Positions 51,701 through 60,499 of a stretch of 64,000 nt of DNA are shown here, one piece after another. Made by a program: the position numbers and the translations under genes. Origin of the DNA: Streptomyces coeruleorubidus (GTDB taxonomy: Bacteria > Actinomycetota > Actinomycetes > Streptomycetales > Streptomycetaceae); NCBI RefSeq assembly GCF_008705135.1, contig NZ_CP023694.1, forward strand, positions 7,725,001 through 7,789,000. Direction: 5' to 3'. Numbering within the stretch: position 1 is the first letter of the stretch; each line of letters starts with the position of its first letter. The notes under the pieces were generated by a model that was given only the letters and a program-made list of their open reading frames with translations, was not told the DNA's origin and ran no database searches.

Positions 51701-51732
51701 CCGACAGGCCGGTGGTGGTACCGGCCTGTCGG
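51701..51732. terminator. Hairpin terminator of the Tat hydrolase gene
   Basis: CCGACAGGCCGGT (51701-51713) pairs perfectly with ACCGGCCTGTCGG (51720-51732) over a 6-base loop, 13 bp beyond the hydrolase stop on the minus strand. Confidence 0.75.
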
Positions 51733-51744
51733 GGGCGCTTTCGG

Positions 51745-52875
51745 TCAGGCGAGGTTCTTGGTGAAGAACTCGTCGAACCTGTCGAAGGGGATGAGGTCTT
51801 TGCGGTCGTACAGGTCGACGTGGTCCGCGCCTGGGACGATTACGAGGTCGATGCTGTCGGGTGCCTTGGCCTGGATGTCCTCGGAGTAATAACGGGAGTG
51901 CGCCTCGGCGCCTGCCACCAGGAGGGCCTTGCGGGGTGCCAGCATGTCGAGGTTCGTCGCCAGCTGGAAAGCGAAGAATGACATCGGCGTGGTGCCGGTG
52001 AATGCGGTGGTGGAGTTGATCGAGCGCGGGTGGTAGCCGCGCTCGGTGCGGTAGTAGTCGAAGAAGATCGCCGTGATCGGGTCGGCGTCTGCCGGGAGGG
52101 TCTCGGGAAGGACGCGGTTTGTGGGGGCGACGTTGCCGTGGTCGTCGAAGGGGACCTCGTGTGAGAGTCGCGCGTAGGTGCCGTTCTCGGCGTCGATCCA
52201 GCGCTGCCGGCTGAGGTGGTCCACGACCTTCTGGCGCTGCTCACGTGTGTAGTAGTCCTTGTGGCCGCGGGACATGCTGCGCGACATGTCGTACATCGAG
52301 GCCGTGGCGACCGCCTTGATACGGCTGTCTGCAGCCGCCGCGGTGAGCGCCATAGCACTCAAGCCGCAGACGGCCTGCGCGCCGATCCGCTTGCGGTCGA
52401 CGATCTTCTGCAGGCCGAGGAAGTCGACGGCGGCGCTGTAGTCCTCGGTGTAGATGTCTGGCGAGGCCACGTCGCGCACCGTGCCGCCGCTCTCCCCGGA
52501 GAAGGAGGGGTCGAAGGCAAGGGCGACGTAGCCGCGACGGGCGAACTCGTTGGCGTAGAGCCCCGAGGACTGTTCCTTGACCGCGCCGATCGGGCCGCTG
52601 ACCACCAGGGCGGGCAGCTTGCCCCTGGCGTTCTTCGGCACGTAGAGGTCCGCAGCGACCTCGATGCCGTAGCGGTTCTTGAACCGCACGGAGGACCGCT
52701 TGACGTTCTTGTCCAGCGCGAAGGTGTAGCCGCCCTTGTCCGTGGCCTTGCCCTGTCCTGTAGCGCCCGCGGCGCGGCTCGTCTCCGCACCGAAGGAGGG
52801 CACAGCCGCGACGGAGGCGGCGGCGGTGGCGGCGCCGGTAGAGGCGATCAGTCCGAGCGCTTTACGACGTTCCAT
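51745..52875 (-). CDS. Tat-exported alpha/beta hydrolase
   Basis: A 376-aa protein. M-E-R-R-K-A-L-G-L-I with an Ala-rich core is a twin-Arg signal. The hydrolase domain has LPALVVSGPIGAVKEQSSGL (oxyanion side), DPSFSGESGG, an atypical nucleophile turn A-V-C-G-L-S near 170 with Cys where Ser is usual, and V-P-G-A-D-H-V-D-L near the end for the catalytic His. Such Cys-containing turns occur in dienelactone-hydrolase-like and YcjY-like proteins. TGGAGG-like sequence surrounds the start. Its promoter is the third copy of the shared module, linking it to the MFS and paoABC genes. Substrate: an ester or lactone, unknown. Confidence 0.85.
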   Translation of the reverse strand: MERRKALGLIASTGAATAAASVAAVPSFGAETSRAAGATGQGKATDKGGYTFALDKNVKRSSVRFKNRYGIEVAADLYVPKNARGKLPALVVSGPIGAVKEQSSGLYANEFARRGYVALAFDPSFSGESGGTVRDVASPDIYTEDYSAAVDFLGLQKIVDRKRIGAQAVCGLSAMALTAAAADSRIKAVATASMYDMSRSMSRGHKDYYTREQRQKVVDHLSRQRWIDAENGTYARLSHEVPFDDHGNVAPTNRVLPETLPADADPITAIFFDYYRTERGYHPRSINSTTAFTGTTPMSFFAFQLATNLDMLAPRKALLVAGAEAHSRYYSEDIQAKAPDSIDLVIVPGADHVDLYDRKDLIPFDRFDEFFTKNLA

Positions 52876-52951
52876 GGAGGCGACCTCATACTCGATCGGT
52901 GGAGGAAAGGGCGCAACGGTCGGTGATCTCGTGACCGAGGCGCGATTTCAG

Positions 52952-53013
52952 GAAACCGCTTCTGCGCCAGGCGTGGCAGGTCGCATTTATAGGGGGTACA
53001 AGCTCGACCCCCC
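52952..53013 (-). promoter_or_regulatory. Shared promoter module, site 3 (Tat hydrolase)
   Basis: Read on the minus strand: GGGGGG (53013-53008), TCGAGCTTGTA (53007-52997), CCCCC (52996-52992), TATAAA (52991-52986) and CGGTTTC (52958-52952), with the same 33-bp distance as the other two sites. The hydrolase start is about 110 bp downstream. Confidence 0.75.
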
Positions 53014-53629
53014 ACCCCGCGGGGCGTGTGTCGTAGCGAGGAAGGCGCAGCACACCGACGCCTCGGCCAGGCCGCCACCATGTCCGAGAGCGGCCCAATT
53101 GGTGCAGGCGCCTCGGGCGGACGGCGTCCTTACTGGAGGAGTACCGAACCGGGCGCGGACGAGCGCTGAGCGACAACGAACCGCGACTGCTTCCACGAGG
53201 CCCAGTGGCGACGATGCATCGCCGCAAAATCTTGCCACGGCCTGGCCCGCGCCATCTGCCACGGTGGCCGGGGGCGTCCACCGGCAAGATCCTGAAGCGT
53301 GAACTCGCCTGACGGCGACGCCAGTTGTGTCCGACGTGTGTTCCCTTCGGGTTCTCCTTGCGGGCGGCCCGGAAGGAGGTGTGCACCGAGAACCATGGTC
53401 TTGACTCTGGGGCCGCGGCCGCGCGCCAGAACGGGCCCGCCCCCGGGGCCGACCGGCTTGCCCTCTACAGGGCCGTTGCGCGCCTGGCGGAGGAACGCAG
53501 CGCATTCGTAGGAACATCAGCAGGCTCGCGGCGTGCCGTAAACAGTAGTTGATCAGTGCCAGGCACTCAGTGAAAGCCCCACACACACGAGTGGATCATC
53601 CCGTGCGGTCCTTCGACGGATCTGGTTGA
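53014..53629. other. Gap with a probable acyl-CoA ligase tail
   Basis: About 600 bp without an intact gene. At 53205-53312 on the plus strand the end S-T-G-K-I-L-K-R-E-L-A followed by a stop is the C-terminal lysine motif of AMP-dependent acyl-CoA ligases (P-T-G-K-I-L-K-R-E-L). Upstream traces are frameshifted. The remaining part shows nothing. Confidence 0.5.
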
Positions 53630-54634
53630 TCAGGCGCTTCGACGTCGCGCACGCAGTTGCCGGGGGGATTCGCCGTACCACCGTCGGCAGGCCCGCGTGT
53701 AACTGCTGGTCTCCGAGTAGCCGAGCATGGTCGCGATCCGGGAGATCTGCATGCCGGTGGCGGAGAGGTCCCAGGCCATGTCGCGCCGCACGTCGTCGAG
53801 GATCTCCTCGAAGGACGTGCCCGACTCGGCGAGCCTGCGCTGGAGCACCCGCGGGTGCAGGGACATGGCCCTCGCGACCGCGACCAAGTCGGCGTGGTTG
53901 ACGACCAGAAGCCGCTGAGTCACACCGCGCACGTGATCGGCGACTGCCAGGTCGGGCCGCATGCCGGCGAGGTAGTTCTCGGCCAGGGCCAGTGCTGCCG
54001 CGTCCCGGCCGCGGATCGACTGGGTCAACGCGTAAGGGGGCAGGTGAATGGAGTTCACCTCCCGCTCGAACTCGACGGGAGATCCGAACATCTCGCGATA
54101 GCTCGCCATGGGCGCTATACGGCGGTGCTGCAGTGTGACCCGGAGCGGAACGAAGCTCTCCCCGAGCATCAGCCGGAACGCGTCCATCGCGATACCGAGG
54201 CCCTTCTCGATCATCTGGTCGCGATGAGCGAGTCGTCGCAGGTTCGTCGAGAACGTGAAAATCGCCGCGTCCGGTTCGCGGATCAACTCGGTGGAGTCGG
54301 GAGGCGCGAGGTGATGCAGGCAGCGCGAGACCCCGTCGATGGCCGCCTCCACAGTTTCCGCGTTGCGGATGATGACCGCGACGGGACCCAGCAGTTGGAT
54401 GCCCTGCCTACGGGCCAGGCGCATCCCGAAATCGGGGCAGCCGAGTTCCTGGGCCGCGTCCCCGATCACGGCGGCAACCGAGGAGTACGGGAGGAACGTG
54501 TCGTAGTCACCGGCGGCCCTGGGGTCGACGCCATGCGCGCGCATCAGGGCGTCGGGGTCGCCGCCGAGACTGGACACCAGATCGGCGACGTTGAGGAGCG
54601 CGAGACCACGGATCAGGTCGGCCACAGTCGCCAA
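53630..54634 (-). CDS. AraC-family regulator
   Basis: A 334-aa protein. The N-terminal 200 aa are the arabinose-binding-like domain of the OruR/ArgR-type AraC group (GPVAVIIRNAETVEAAIDG). The C-terminal HTH pair reads DLVAVARAMSLHPRVLQRRL and ISRIATMLGYSETSSYTRAC followed by G-x-S-P-R-Q-L-R. It is divergent from the dehydrogenase-cupin-hydrolase genes across 190 bp and is most likely their activator, responding to a pathway substrate. Confidence 0.93.
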   Translation of the reverse strand: MATVADLIRGLALLNVADLVSSLGGDPDALMRAHGVDPRAAGDYDTFLPYSSVAAVIGDAAQELGCPDFGMRLARRQGIQLLGPVAVIIRNAETVEAAIDGVSRCLHHLAPPDSTELIREPDAAIFTFSTNLRRLAHRDQMIEKGLGIAMDAFRLMLGESFVPLRVTLQHRRIAPMASYREMFGSPVEFEREVNSIHLPPYALTQSIRGRDAAALALAENYLAGMRPDLAVADHVRGVTQRLLVVNHADLVAVARAMSLHPRVLQRRLAESGTSFEEILDDVRRDMAWDLSATGMQISRIATMLGYSETSSYTRACRRWYGESPRQLRARRRSA

Positions 54635-54824
54635 GTGTCAACTAATAGTCGCATCAAGACAAGTTCTGGAGTCTTGCTCGGTGCCAGCATCCTCATCGAC
54701 GTCACCTCGTCAGCGTGACGATCTCCGGCTTCGAGGAAGCAGACAGAGCCATGCAAAACCACGTTCATGCAGGACAAACCCTTGTCGCCGGCGATCGCTG
54801 CGACGCCGGCGCGAGGAGCAGTTC

Positions 54825-55907
54825 ATGTCGATGAAGGCAGTCGTCATGGTCAACAGCGGCCTTGAGGTCGTCGAGGCGCCGCTCCCGCAGCCCGGCCCCG
54901 GCGAGGCCCTCGTCAAGGTCCTGGCGGCCGGAATCTGCGGCAGTGACCTGCACTGCGTCACCCATGGCGCCCAGCTGCTGGACAGCGCCAGGGAGGCAGC
55001 GGGAGTCGAGCTGTTCAAGCTGGACGAACCGGTCGTCCTCGGCCACGAGTTCTGCGCCGAGATCGTTGAGTACGGCCCCGGCTGCCGGGAGACACTCGCC
55101 CCCGGCAGCCGCGTCGTCTCGGTACCGTTCCTCCTGCGGCCGGAACCCGTCACCCTCGGCTTCGGGGGACCAGGTACTCCCGGTGCGTACGCCGAGTACA
55201 TGCTCCTGTCGGAAGACCTCCTGGTTCAGGTGCCGGACCACGTCCCCGACGACATCGCCACCCTCGCCGAACCCCTCGCGGTCGCCCTGCACGCGGTCAA
55301 CCGCGGCGGCTTGGGGCCCGACGACGTGCCGGTCGTGATCGGCTGCGGTCCCATCGGTCTCGCGGTGATCGCGGTCCTGAAGATGCGGGGCATCGGGCCG
55401 ATCGTGGCGTCGGACTTCTCGCCGTCGCGCAGGGCGATGGCCGCCGCCCTCGGCGCCGACGTCGTGGTCGACCCGCGTGAGACGTCGCCCTATGAGTCCT
55501 GGCAGGAGGCCGCCGCCTCCTCCGACGCGACGCGGTGGGGCCGCCAGACCTCGATGTTCCCCGGCGGGGGTCTGCGTCCGTCCGTCGTCTTCGAGTGCGT
55601 CGGTGTCCCCGGCATCATCCAGCAGATCCTGGCCGGAGCCGCGGCCTGCTCCAAGGTCGTGGTCGCGGGCCTGTGCATGGTGCAGGACTCCTTCTACCCG
55701 AGCTTCGCGATCATGAAGGAGATCGACCTGGCCTTCTGCCTCTCCTATACGCCCGAGGAGTTCGCCCAGGCATTGGGGCACATCTCCTCCGGGGAGCTGC
55801 AGGTCGAGGCGTTCATCACCAGCCGTGTCGCACTCGACGACGTGCCCGAGGCCTTCGCGAGGCTGGCCGATCCCGAGAAGGACGCCAAGATCATCGTCCT
55901 TCCGTGA
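54825..55907 (+). CDS. Zinc-binding alcohol dehydrogenase
   Basis: A 360-aa medium-chain dehydrogenase from ATG 54825 (GAGGAG upstream). The N-terminal G-I-C-G-S-D-L-H and G-H-E-F hold the catalytic zinc ligands. The structural-zinc four-Cys loop is replaced by a different insertion. V-I-G-C-G-P-I-G-L near 171 binds NAD(P). A long insertion with WGRQTSMFPGGG is unusual. It is first in a three-gene set with a cupin dioxygenase and an alpha/beta hydrolase. Probably oxidises an alcohol to the ketone on which the cupin enzyme acts. Confidence 0.9.
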   Translation: MSMKAVVMVNSGLEVVEAPLPQPGPGEALVKVLAAGICGSDLHCVTHGAQLLDSAREAAGVELFKLDEPVVLGHEFCAEIVEYGPGCRETLAPGSRVVSVPFLLRPEPVTLGFGGPGTPGAYAEYMLLSEDLLVQVPDHVPDDIATLAEPLAVALHAVNRGGLGPDDVPVVIGCGPIGLAVIAVLKMRGIGPIVASDFSPSRRAMAAALGADVVVDPRETSPYESWQEAAASSDATRWGRQTSMFPGGGLRPSVVFECVGVPGIIQQILAGAAACSKVVVAGLCMVQDSFYPSFAIMKEIDLAFCLSYTPEEFAQALGHISSGELQVEAFITSRVALDDVPEAFARLADPEKDAKIIVLP

Positions 55908-55975
55908 CCTGATCCGAGCCGAGCCGCTCTCCCGCCGACTGACCGCGGCACCTGAGAAGAAAGCAGGCACCCGTC

Positions 55976-56506
55976 ATGACCGCCGAACTGAACGCACACA
56001 AGGTCCCCGTCCTCTCACTCCCGCAGACCGAGCTGCTCACGGTCAACGTGAACGAGATCCCCGTCCTGAAGGACTCCCTGGGCCCCGGCATCGACTTCCA
56101 GCCGCTGTTCCTCGACCCCGAACTCGGAGTGTGGGTGATTATCGGCACCTTCGCCCCCGGTGTGGAGCTGCCCATCCACCTCCACACCGGTCCGGTGCAC
56201 GGTTACACCCTGAAGGGAGAGTGGATCTACAAGGAGTACCCGGACCAGCCGCAGACCGCCGGGTCCTATTTCTACGAGCCGGCCTCCTCGGTCCACACCT
56301 TCAAGGTGCCGGAGACGACCACCGAGCCCACCGTCGTGCTGTTCATCGTGTACGGCGCCAACGTCGGCTTCACCGACGAGGGCCAGTTCCACTCGGTCCT
56401 CGACGCCGTCACCGTCCGGAAGCTGACCGAGGACTGCGCACGCGCCCAGGGCCTCGGCGCCATCACCTACCTGACCGGTGGCACGGCGAAGTTCAGCGAC
56501 GCGTAA
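55976..56506 (+). CDS. Cupin dioxygenase-like protein (2,4'-dihydroxyacetophenone dioxygenase family)
   Basis: A 176-aa single-domain cupin. Metal-ligand pattern H-L-H-T-G-P-V-H-G-Y-T near 60-70, G-E-W, and S-V-H-T-F near 102 fit the Fe(II)-binding 2,4'-dihydroxyacetophenone dioxygenase/acetylacetone-cleaving (Dke1-like) group, which cleaves C-C bonds next to ketones. AGAAG precedes ATG 55976. It lies 68 bp after the dehydrogenase gene. A ketone-cleaving role between alcohol oxidation and ester or acid hydrolysis is a consistent story but unproven. Confidence 0.78.
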   Translation: MTAELNAHKVPVLSLPQTELLTVNVNEIPVLKDSLGPGIDFQPLFLDPELGVWVIIGTFAPGVELPIHLHTGPVHGYTLKGEWIYKEYPDQPQTAGSYFYEPASSVHTFKVPETTTEPTVVLFIVYGANVGFTDEGQFHSVLDAVTVRKLTEDCARAQGLGAITYLTGGTAKFSDA

Positions 56507-56644
56507 CAAGGCACGGCGGTGCGGGCAGCGAGCCACAGCGGCGACCGACGTCCGCGCACCACCTCCGCCCGGGGGCGGTGCGACGGGACCGAGTCGCCCC
56601 CGAAGGAAAGTGTTTCGCACGCAAGAGCGACATGGAGGCCGCCA

Positions 56645-57706
56645 ATGCCCCTCTCCGAATGGGAAGAGTGCACCGTCCGGGTCGACGGACAGCGCATCCA
56701 CCTGCGGATCGCCGGTACATCCGGCCCCATGGTCCTGATGGTCCACGGCTTCCCCCAGTGCTGGTACTCGTGGCGGCACCAGATGGACGCGCTGTCCGGT
56801 GCCGGCTATCGCGCCGTGGCGATGGACCTGCGGGGATACGGCCGATCGTCCAAGCCCGCAGAGGTGGCCGCATACCGGATCACCGAGTCGGTCGCGGACT
56901 GTGTCGGCGTGGTCGAGGCACTGGGCGAGTCGAGTGCCGTGATCGTCGGCCACGACTACGGGGCCCCGGTGGCATGGGTATCGGCATGGACCAGGCCCGA
57001 CATCTTCAGCGGTGTCGTGGCGCTGAGCCAGCCGTTCGGGGGACGAGGCCTGGCAGGGCTGCCGGGCAACCCGTTCGGCGAGCGGCGCCCGAGTGAGGTC
57101 GCCCGCGAGCTGGCGGGCCCCGACATGCTGTTCTATCAGGAGTACTTCTCCCTTCCGGGGGGCGTTGCGGAGCAGGAGATCGAAGCGGACGTGCGGTCGT
57201 GGCTCATCAGCGGCCTCTACACCCTCTCCGCCGACCACCCCCTGCCGCCCGAGCTCGTCGGCGTCGACCTCACAGCGCTCCCGCCGGACATCCTGCGGGA
57301 CTTCGTGCGGAGTGCCATGTGCGTACCGCGGACGGAAGGCTTCGGCGCACGGCTGGAACTGCCGGAGAAGCTGCCCGACTGGCTCGACCAGGGTGACGTG
57401 GACTTCCTCGTGGCCGAGCTCGAGCACACGGGGTTCACTGGGCCACTGAACCATTACCGGACCACTGATCTGAACTGGGAAGCCCTTGGAGAGTACAAGG
57501 ACAGGCCGGTGACCGTGCCCGCGCTCTTCATCGGGGGCGACCGGGACGTGACGACGATCTGGAGTCAGGAAGCGATCGCCCGGATCGGCGAGAAGGTCAA
57601 AGACCTGCGGGGAGCGGTGATCCTGGCCGACTGCGGGCACTGGATCCAGCAGGAGCAGCCAGAGGAGGTCAACAGGGAGCTCCTCGCCTTCCTCGCCGGT
57701 CTCTGA
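56645..57706 (+). CDS. Alpha/beta hydrolase, epoxide-hydrolase-like
   Basis: A 353-aa protein from ATG 56645 (GGAGG eight bases upstream). H-G-F-P-Q-C-W-Y-S-W-R-H is the HGxP oxyanion motif of epoxide hydrolases. The nucleophile elbow is G-H-D-Y-G-A (Asp nucleophile), the cap domain follows, FIGGDRDV holds the second acid and D-C-G-H-W-I-Q-Q-E the catalytic His. The family opens epoxides by water addition; haloalkane dehalogenases and related hydrolases share the motifs. It is third in the AraC-controlled set and is followed by a hairpin terminator. Confidence 0.9.
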   Translation: MPLSEWEECTVRVDGQRIHLRIAGTSGPMVLMVHGFPQCWYSWRHQMDALSGAGYRAVAMDLRGYGRSSKPAEVAAYRITESVADCVGVVEALGESSAVIVGHDYGAPVAWVSAWTRPDIFSGVVALSQPFGGRGLAGLPGNPFGERRPSEVARELAGPDMLFYQEYFSLPGGVAEQEIEADVRSWLISGLYTLSADHPLPPELVGVDLTALPPDILRDFVRSAMCVPRTEGFGARLELPEKLPDWLDQGDVDFLVAELEHTGFTGPLNHYRTTDLNWEALGEYKDRPVTVPALFIGGDRDVTTIWSQEAIARIGEKVKDLRGAVILADCGHWIQQEQPEEVNRELLAFLAGL

Positions 57707-57763
57707 TCGGGCAGGGCTTTGGCCGGGTGGCAGTGGTGCCGGTAACCGTCGCCAGCTGCTCGG

Positions 57764-57796
57764 GCGCCCCTCGCGCCCTGGTTGGAAGAGGGGCGC
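57764..57796. terminator. Hairpin after the epoxide-hydrolase-like gene
   Basis: GCGCCCCTC (57764-57772) pairs with GAGGGGCGC (57788-57796) over a 15-base loop, 58 bp after the stop. It probably ends the ADH-cupin-hydrolase transcript. Confidence 0.55.
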
Positions 57797-57954
57797 TTGT
57801 CGCCAGCGAGGCTGCTCGCAGAAGGCACGCAACGTCGACCGATTCCATAGGCGCCATCGGTCAAGGCTGCACGAAGACCACGCCCACCTCCGGATGCCAG
57901 GGATGCCGGCGATCGCGATCGGAGATTGTCCGGGGCCGACCATCCTGCTATTGC

Positions 57955-57968
57955 ATTATCATCGTAAT
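57955..57968. promoter_or_regulatory. AT-rich palindrome before an SDR (candidate operator)
   Basis: ATTATCATCGTAAT, an imperfect dyad 24 bp before the SDR start, similar to AATTACGATCATAATT at 50731. No regulator gene is adjacent. Confidence 0.4.
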
Positions 57969-57991
57969 TCAAAACGTTCAGGGAGCTGGCC

Positions 57992-58807
57992 ATGACAGCA
58001 GACAGACCGCTTGCGCTCGTGACCGGCGCGTCCTCAGGTATCGGCAAGGCGACAGCGCACGCGCTCGCCGAGGCAGGGTTCGACGTGGTCGGGACGAGTC
58101 GCAAGGTGACCGCGGGAGATTCGCGCGGCGGCGTGACGTTCCTGAGTCTCGATGTCACCCGCGATGACTCGGTCGAGAGCGTCGTTCAGCAGGTGATCGA
58201 GAAGTTCGGGCGTATCGACGTCCTGGTCAACAACGCCGGGATCGGTGCCAACGGAGCCGCCGAGGAAATCTCCGCAGCCCAGGCACAGCGCATCTTCGAG
58301 GTGAACGTCTTCGGCCTGATGCGCATGACCAAGGCCGTCCTGCCACACATGCGCCGCCAGGGGAGGGGACGCATCATCAACATCTCCTCGGTGATCGGAT
58401 TCGTGCCCAACCCGTTCATGGCCGTCTACGTCGCGACGAAGCACGCGGTGGAAGGCTACTCCGAGTCCGTGGACCACGAGGTCCGTGAGCAGGGCATTCG
58501 AGTCCTGCGCGTCCAGCCGGGGCCCATCAACACTCCGTTCGACGTCAACATGATGCAGGCCGACACCCCCCTGCCGATATACGCGCGGCAACGGGCCGTA
58601 TTCGATGAGTTGATGGAGGAGCAGATGAGAAGTGGCGACGATCCCGCCGTCGTCGCCAAGGTGGTCGTCGCGGCAGCGACCGACCCGAAGCCGAAGCTGA
58701 GCTATCCCGCCGGCTCGATCGCCGCACGCGTGAGCGTGCTGCGGCGCATCGTCCCGGCCCGGGCCTTCGACAAGAGCGTCCGCAAACTCAACCGCATGAC
58801 CAGCTGA
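57992..58807 (+). CDS. Short-chain dehydrogenase/reductase
   Basis: A 271-aa classical SDR: T-G-A-S-S-G-I-G at 11-18, N-N-A-G-I-G near 80, I-S-S-V and Y-V-A-T-K near 150, then RVQPGPINTPF. The second half ends RRIVPARAFDKSVRKLNRM, like the SDR at 33055, so the two are probably functional relatives (oxidoreductases of the ketoreductase-like type). AGGGAG precedes ATG 57992. A leftover of a similar gene is at 50771. The 230 bp after the stop hold no gene. Confidence 0.92.
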   Translation: MTADRPLALVTGASSGIGKATAHALAEAGFDVVGTSRKVTAGDSRGGVTFLSLDVTRDDSVESVVQQVIEKFGRIDVLVNNAGIGANGAAEEISAAQAQRIFEVNVFGLMRMTKAVLPHMRRQGRGRIINISSVIGFVPNPFMAVYVATKHAVEGYSESVDHEVREQGIRVLRVQPGPINTPFDVNMMQADTPLPIYARQRAVFDELMEEQMRSGDDPAVVAKVVVAAATDPKPKLSYPAGSIAARVSVLRRIVPARAFDKSVRKLNRMTS

Positions 58808-59037
58808 CGGCACAGAGCCGGGAACATGTGCGGATCGTGTCCTTCGGAATACTGGGTTCACGGGAATTGAGCACGAGCCTGAACTCTGGCCGTTGCTGAA
58901 GTCCGTCGGATGCGGCCGAGGTTACCAAGTCGCGTACTGCGCTTTCGAGTTCGAGTCGGGGTAGAAGTACGGTCCCGTGTGGTGGGCAGGAACCCGTCGA
59001 GGCGCCACTCCGCGCGGCATCGTCGTGCCGCGTGCGT

Positions 59038-59560
59038 AGGAGGCCCATCATCGTCGTCGGGGACGACCGCCAGTGCGCCCCGTTCTACAGCGACAGTAGG
59101 CATGACCGGACCACTCGGATTTTTTGACGAGCGCATGGCCGGCCTCGAACCCTGGCAGCGCGAAGGCTTCGATCCCTAGTCCAACCTGCGAACTGCTGCA
59201 GTCCCGCTTCACCGAAGTGATCCGGCCGGAGGCAGAGGCCGTCGTCCACGAACTGCACCGCCTCACCCAGGACTCCGACTACGCGGACCGTAGTATCGGC
59301 GTGATCATCCCGCGCCACGGCGACCTGACGCGACTGGTACAGAACCTCGTTGACCAGCGCATCGATGTGTCGGCCCGCGAACGTCACAGCATCCTGGTCG
59401 GCACACCCGAGCAGTTCCAGGGAGACCAGCGCGACGTCATTCTCCTGTCGATGGTCGTCGACGGAGCCAACGTCATCGCCGCAGCGTTGGGCATGGACGT
59501 GGTGCTGGCGCAACACGTCGTCGGAGTGACCCGCATGTTCTTACGGGGCCAGCAAAAGCT
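59038..59560 (+). pseudogene. Superfamily 1 (AAA/DNA2-like) helicase C-terminal remnant
   Basis: Traces include P-I-I-V-V-G-D-D-R-Q-C-A-P (motif III-like, usually V-G-D-x-x-Q-x-x-P), then after a stop and frame changes EAEAVVHELHRLTQDSDYAD, SIGVIIPRHGDLTRLVQNLV, G-T-P-E-Q-F-Q-G-D-Q-R-D-V-I-L-L-S-M-V and G-V-T-R-M in place of A-x-S-R-A. The gene has no start and runs into the oxidoreductase gene on the other strand. Confidence 0.75.
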
Positions 59561-60440
59561 TTCCTCGCAAGCCTCCCTGCTCGAACGCCGTGTGCGCCGC
59601 TGCGGCGTTCGACAGCGGGTAGGTGCGGCAGAGCGGCACTGACAGCGTGCCGTCGGCCAGTTGCTCGGCGATCACGGCCAGTTGGTCTCCGTCCTCCTCG
59701 ACGTAGCATTTGCGGGGCGTGATCTCGCGCTGCGGGCCGGGCTGTTCGTTATCCGTGATCGAGAGGAATTCGCCGCCGTCGCGCACGGTCGAGATCGTCT
59801 GCGGGAGCCCCGCGGTGTCGATGACGGCGTCGAACGCCTGCTGAGGAACGTCTGCACCGGGCGGATACACCGTGCGAACGCCGAGCGAGGTGAGATCGTC
59901 CTCGTCCGTGGCTCGGGCGAGGCCCGAGACCTCGTGCCCGGCCTGGACGAGCCACTGGACGGTGACCCGTCCCACCGCGCCGGCGGCCCCCGCGACGAGC
60001 ACCTTCGCCCGCTCAGGCAGGTGCAGGTTGCTCAGGAGCTTGGCCGAGGTCAGCACGGTCAGGGGAGCTGCCGCCGCTGTCTCCAGACTGAGCCCGGCGG
60101 GTACCGGGGCGAAGAGCTCTTGCGGTGCGCTGACGAATTCCGCGTAGGTTCCGTGGAGGCGGGTCATCTGCTTGACCATGCCCATCACCCGGTCGCCCAC
60201 CCGGAACCGGGAAACCTCTGAGCCGACGGCGTCGACGGTTCCCGCGACATCCCAGCCGAGCACGGCGGGGAAGGTGAGATCGAGTCCGGGGATGCCTCGT
60301 CGAGTCCAGATGTCCACCGGGTTGACCGCGGCGAAGGCCGTCTTCACCCGGATGTCGTGCGGCCCGGTCTGCGGGAGCTCCACGTCGGCGTAGGTGAGTT
60401 CGTCCGCTGGTCCGGTGCGGACGATGACTGCTGCTTTCAT
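59541..60440 (-). CDS. NADP-dependent quinone-oxidoreductase-like protein
   Basis: A 299-aa zinc-free medium-chain reductase. VNPVDIWTRRG near 40, G-W-D-V-A-G-T-V, A-G-A-A-G-A-V-G-R near 150 for NADPH, and the short C-terminal YPLSNAAAAHTAFEQGGLRGKLLL are typical of quinone oxidoreductase/zeta-crystallin members. GAAAGGAAC lies before ATG 60440. It could reduce quinones or enones. No operon partner is evident. Confidence 0.9.
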   Translation of the reverse strand: MKAAVIVRTGPADELTYADVELPQTGPHDIRVKTAFAAVNPVDIWTRRGIPGLDLTFPAVLGWDVAGTVDAVGSEVSRFRVGDRVMGMVKQMTRLHGTYAEFVSAPQELFAPVPAGLSLETAAAAPLTVLTSAKLLSNLHLPERAKVLVAGAAGAVGRVTVQWLVQAGHEVSGLARATDEDDLTSLGVRTVYPPGADVPQQAFDAVIDTAGLPQTISTVRDGGEFLSITDNEQPGPQREITPRKCYVEEDGDQLAVIAEQLADGTLSVPLCRTYPLSNAAAAHTAFEQGGLRGKLLLAP

Positions 60441-60499
60441 GCTGAGTTCCTTTCGGGGATCACCGTGAGTTCAGGGCGCTGATTTCGGGCTGTGCAGCG

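Noticed and set aside
56015..57943. A 642-codon minus-strand frame across the cupin and hydrolase genes
   Set aside because: It spans two real genes on the other strand and has no recognisable domain.
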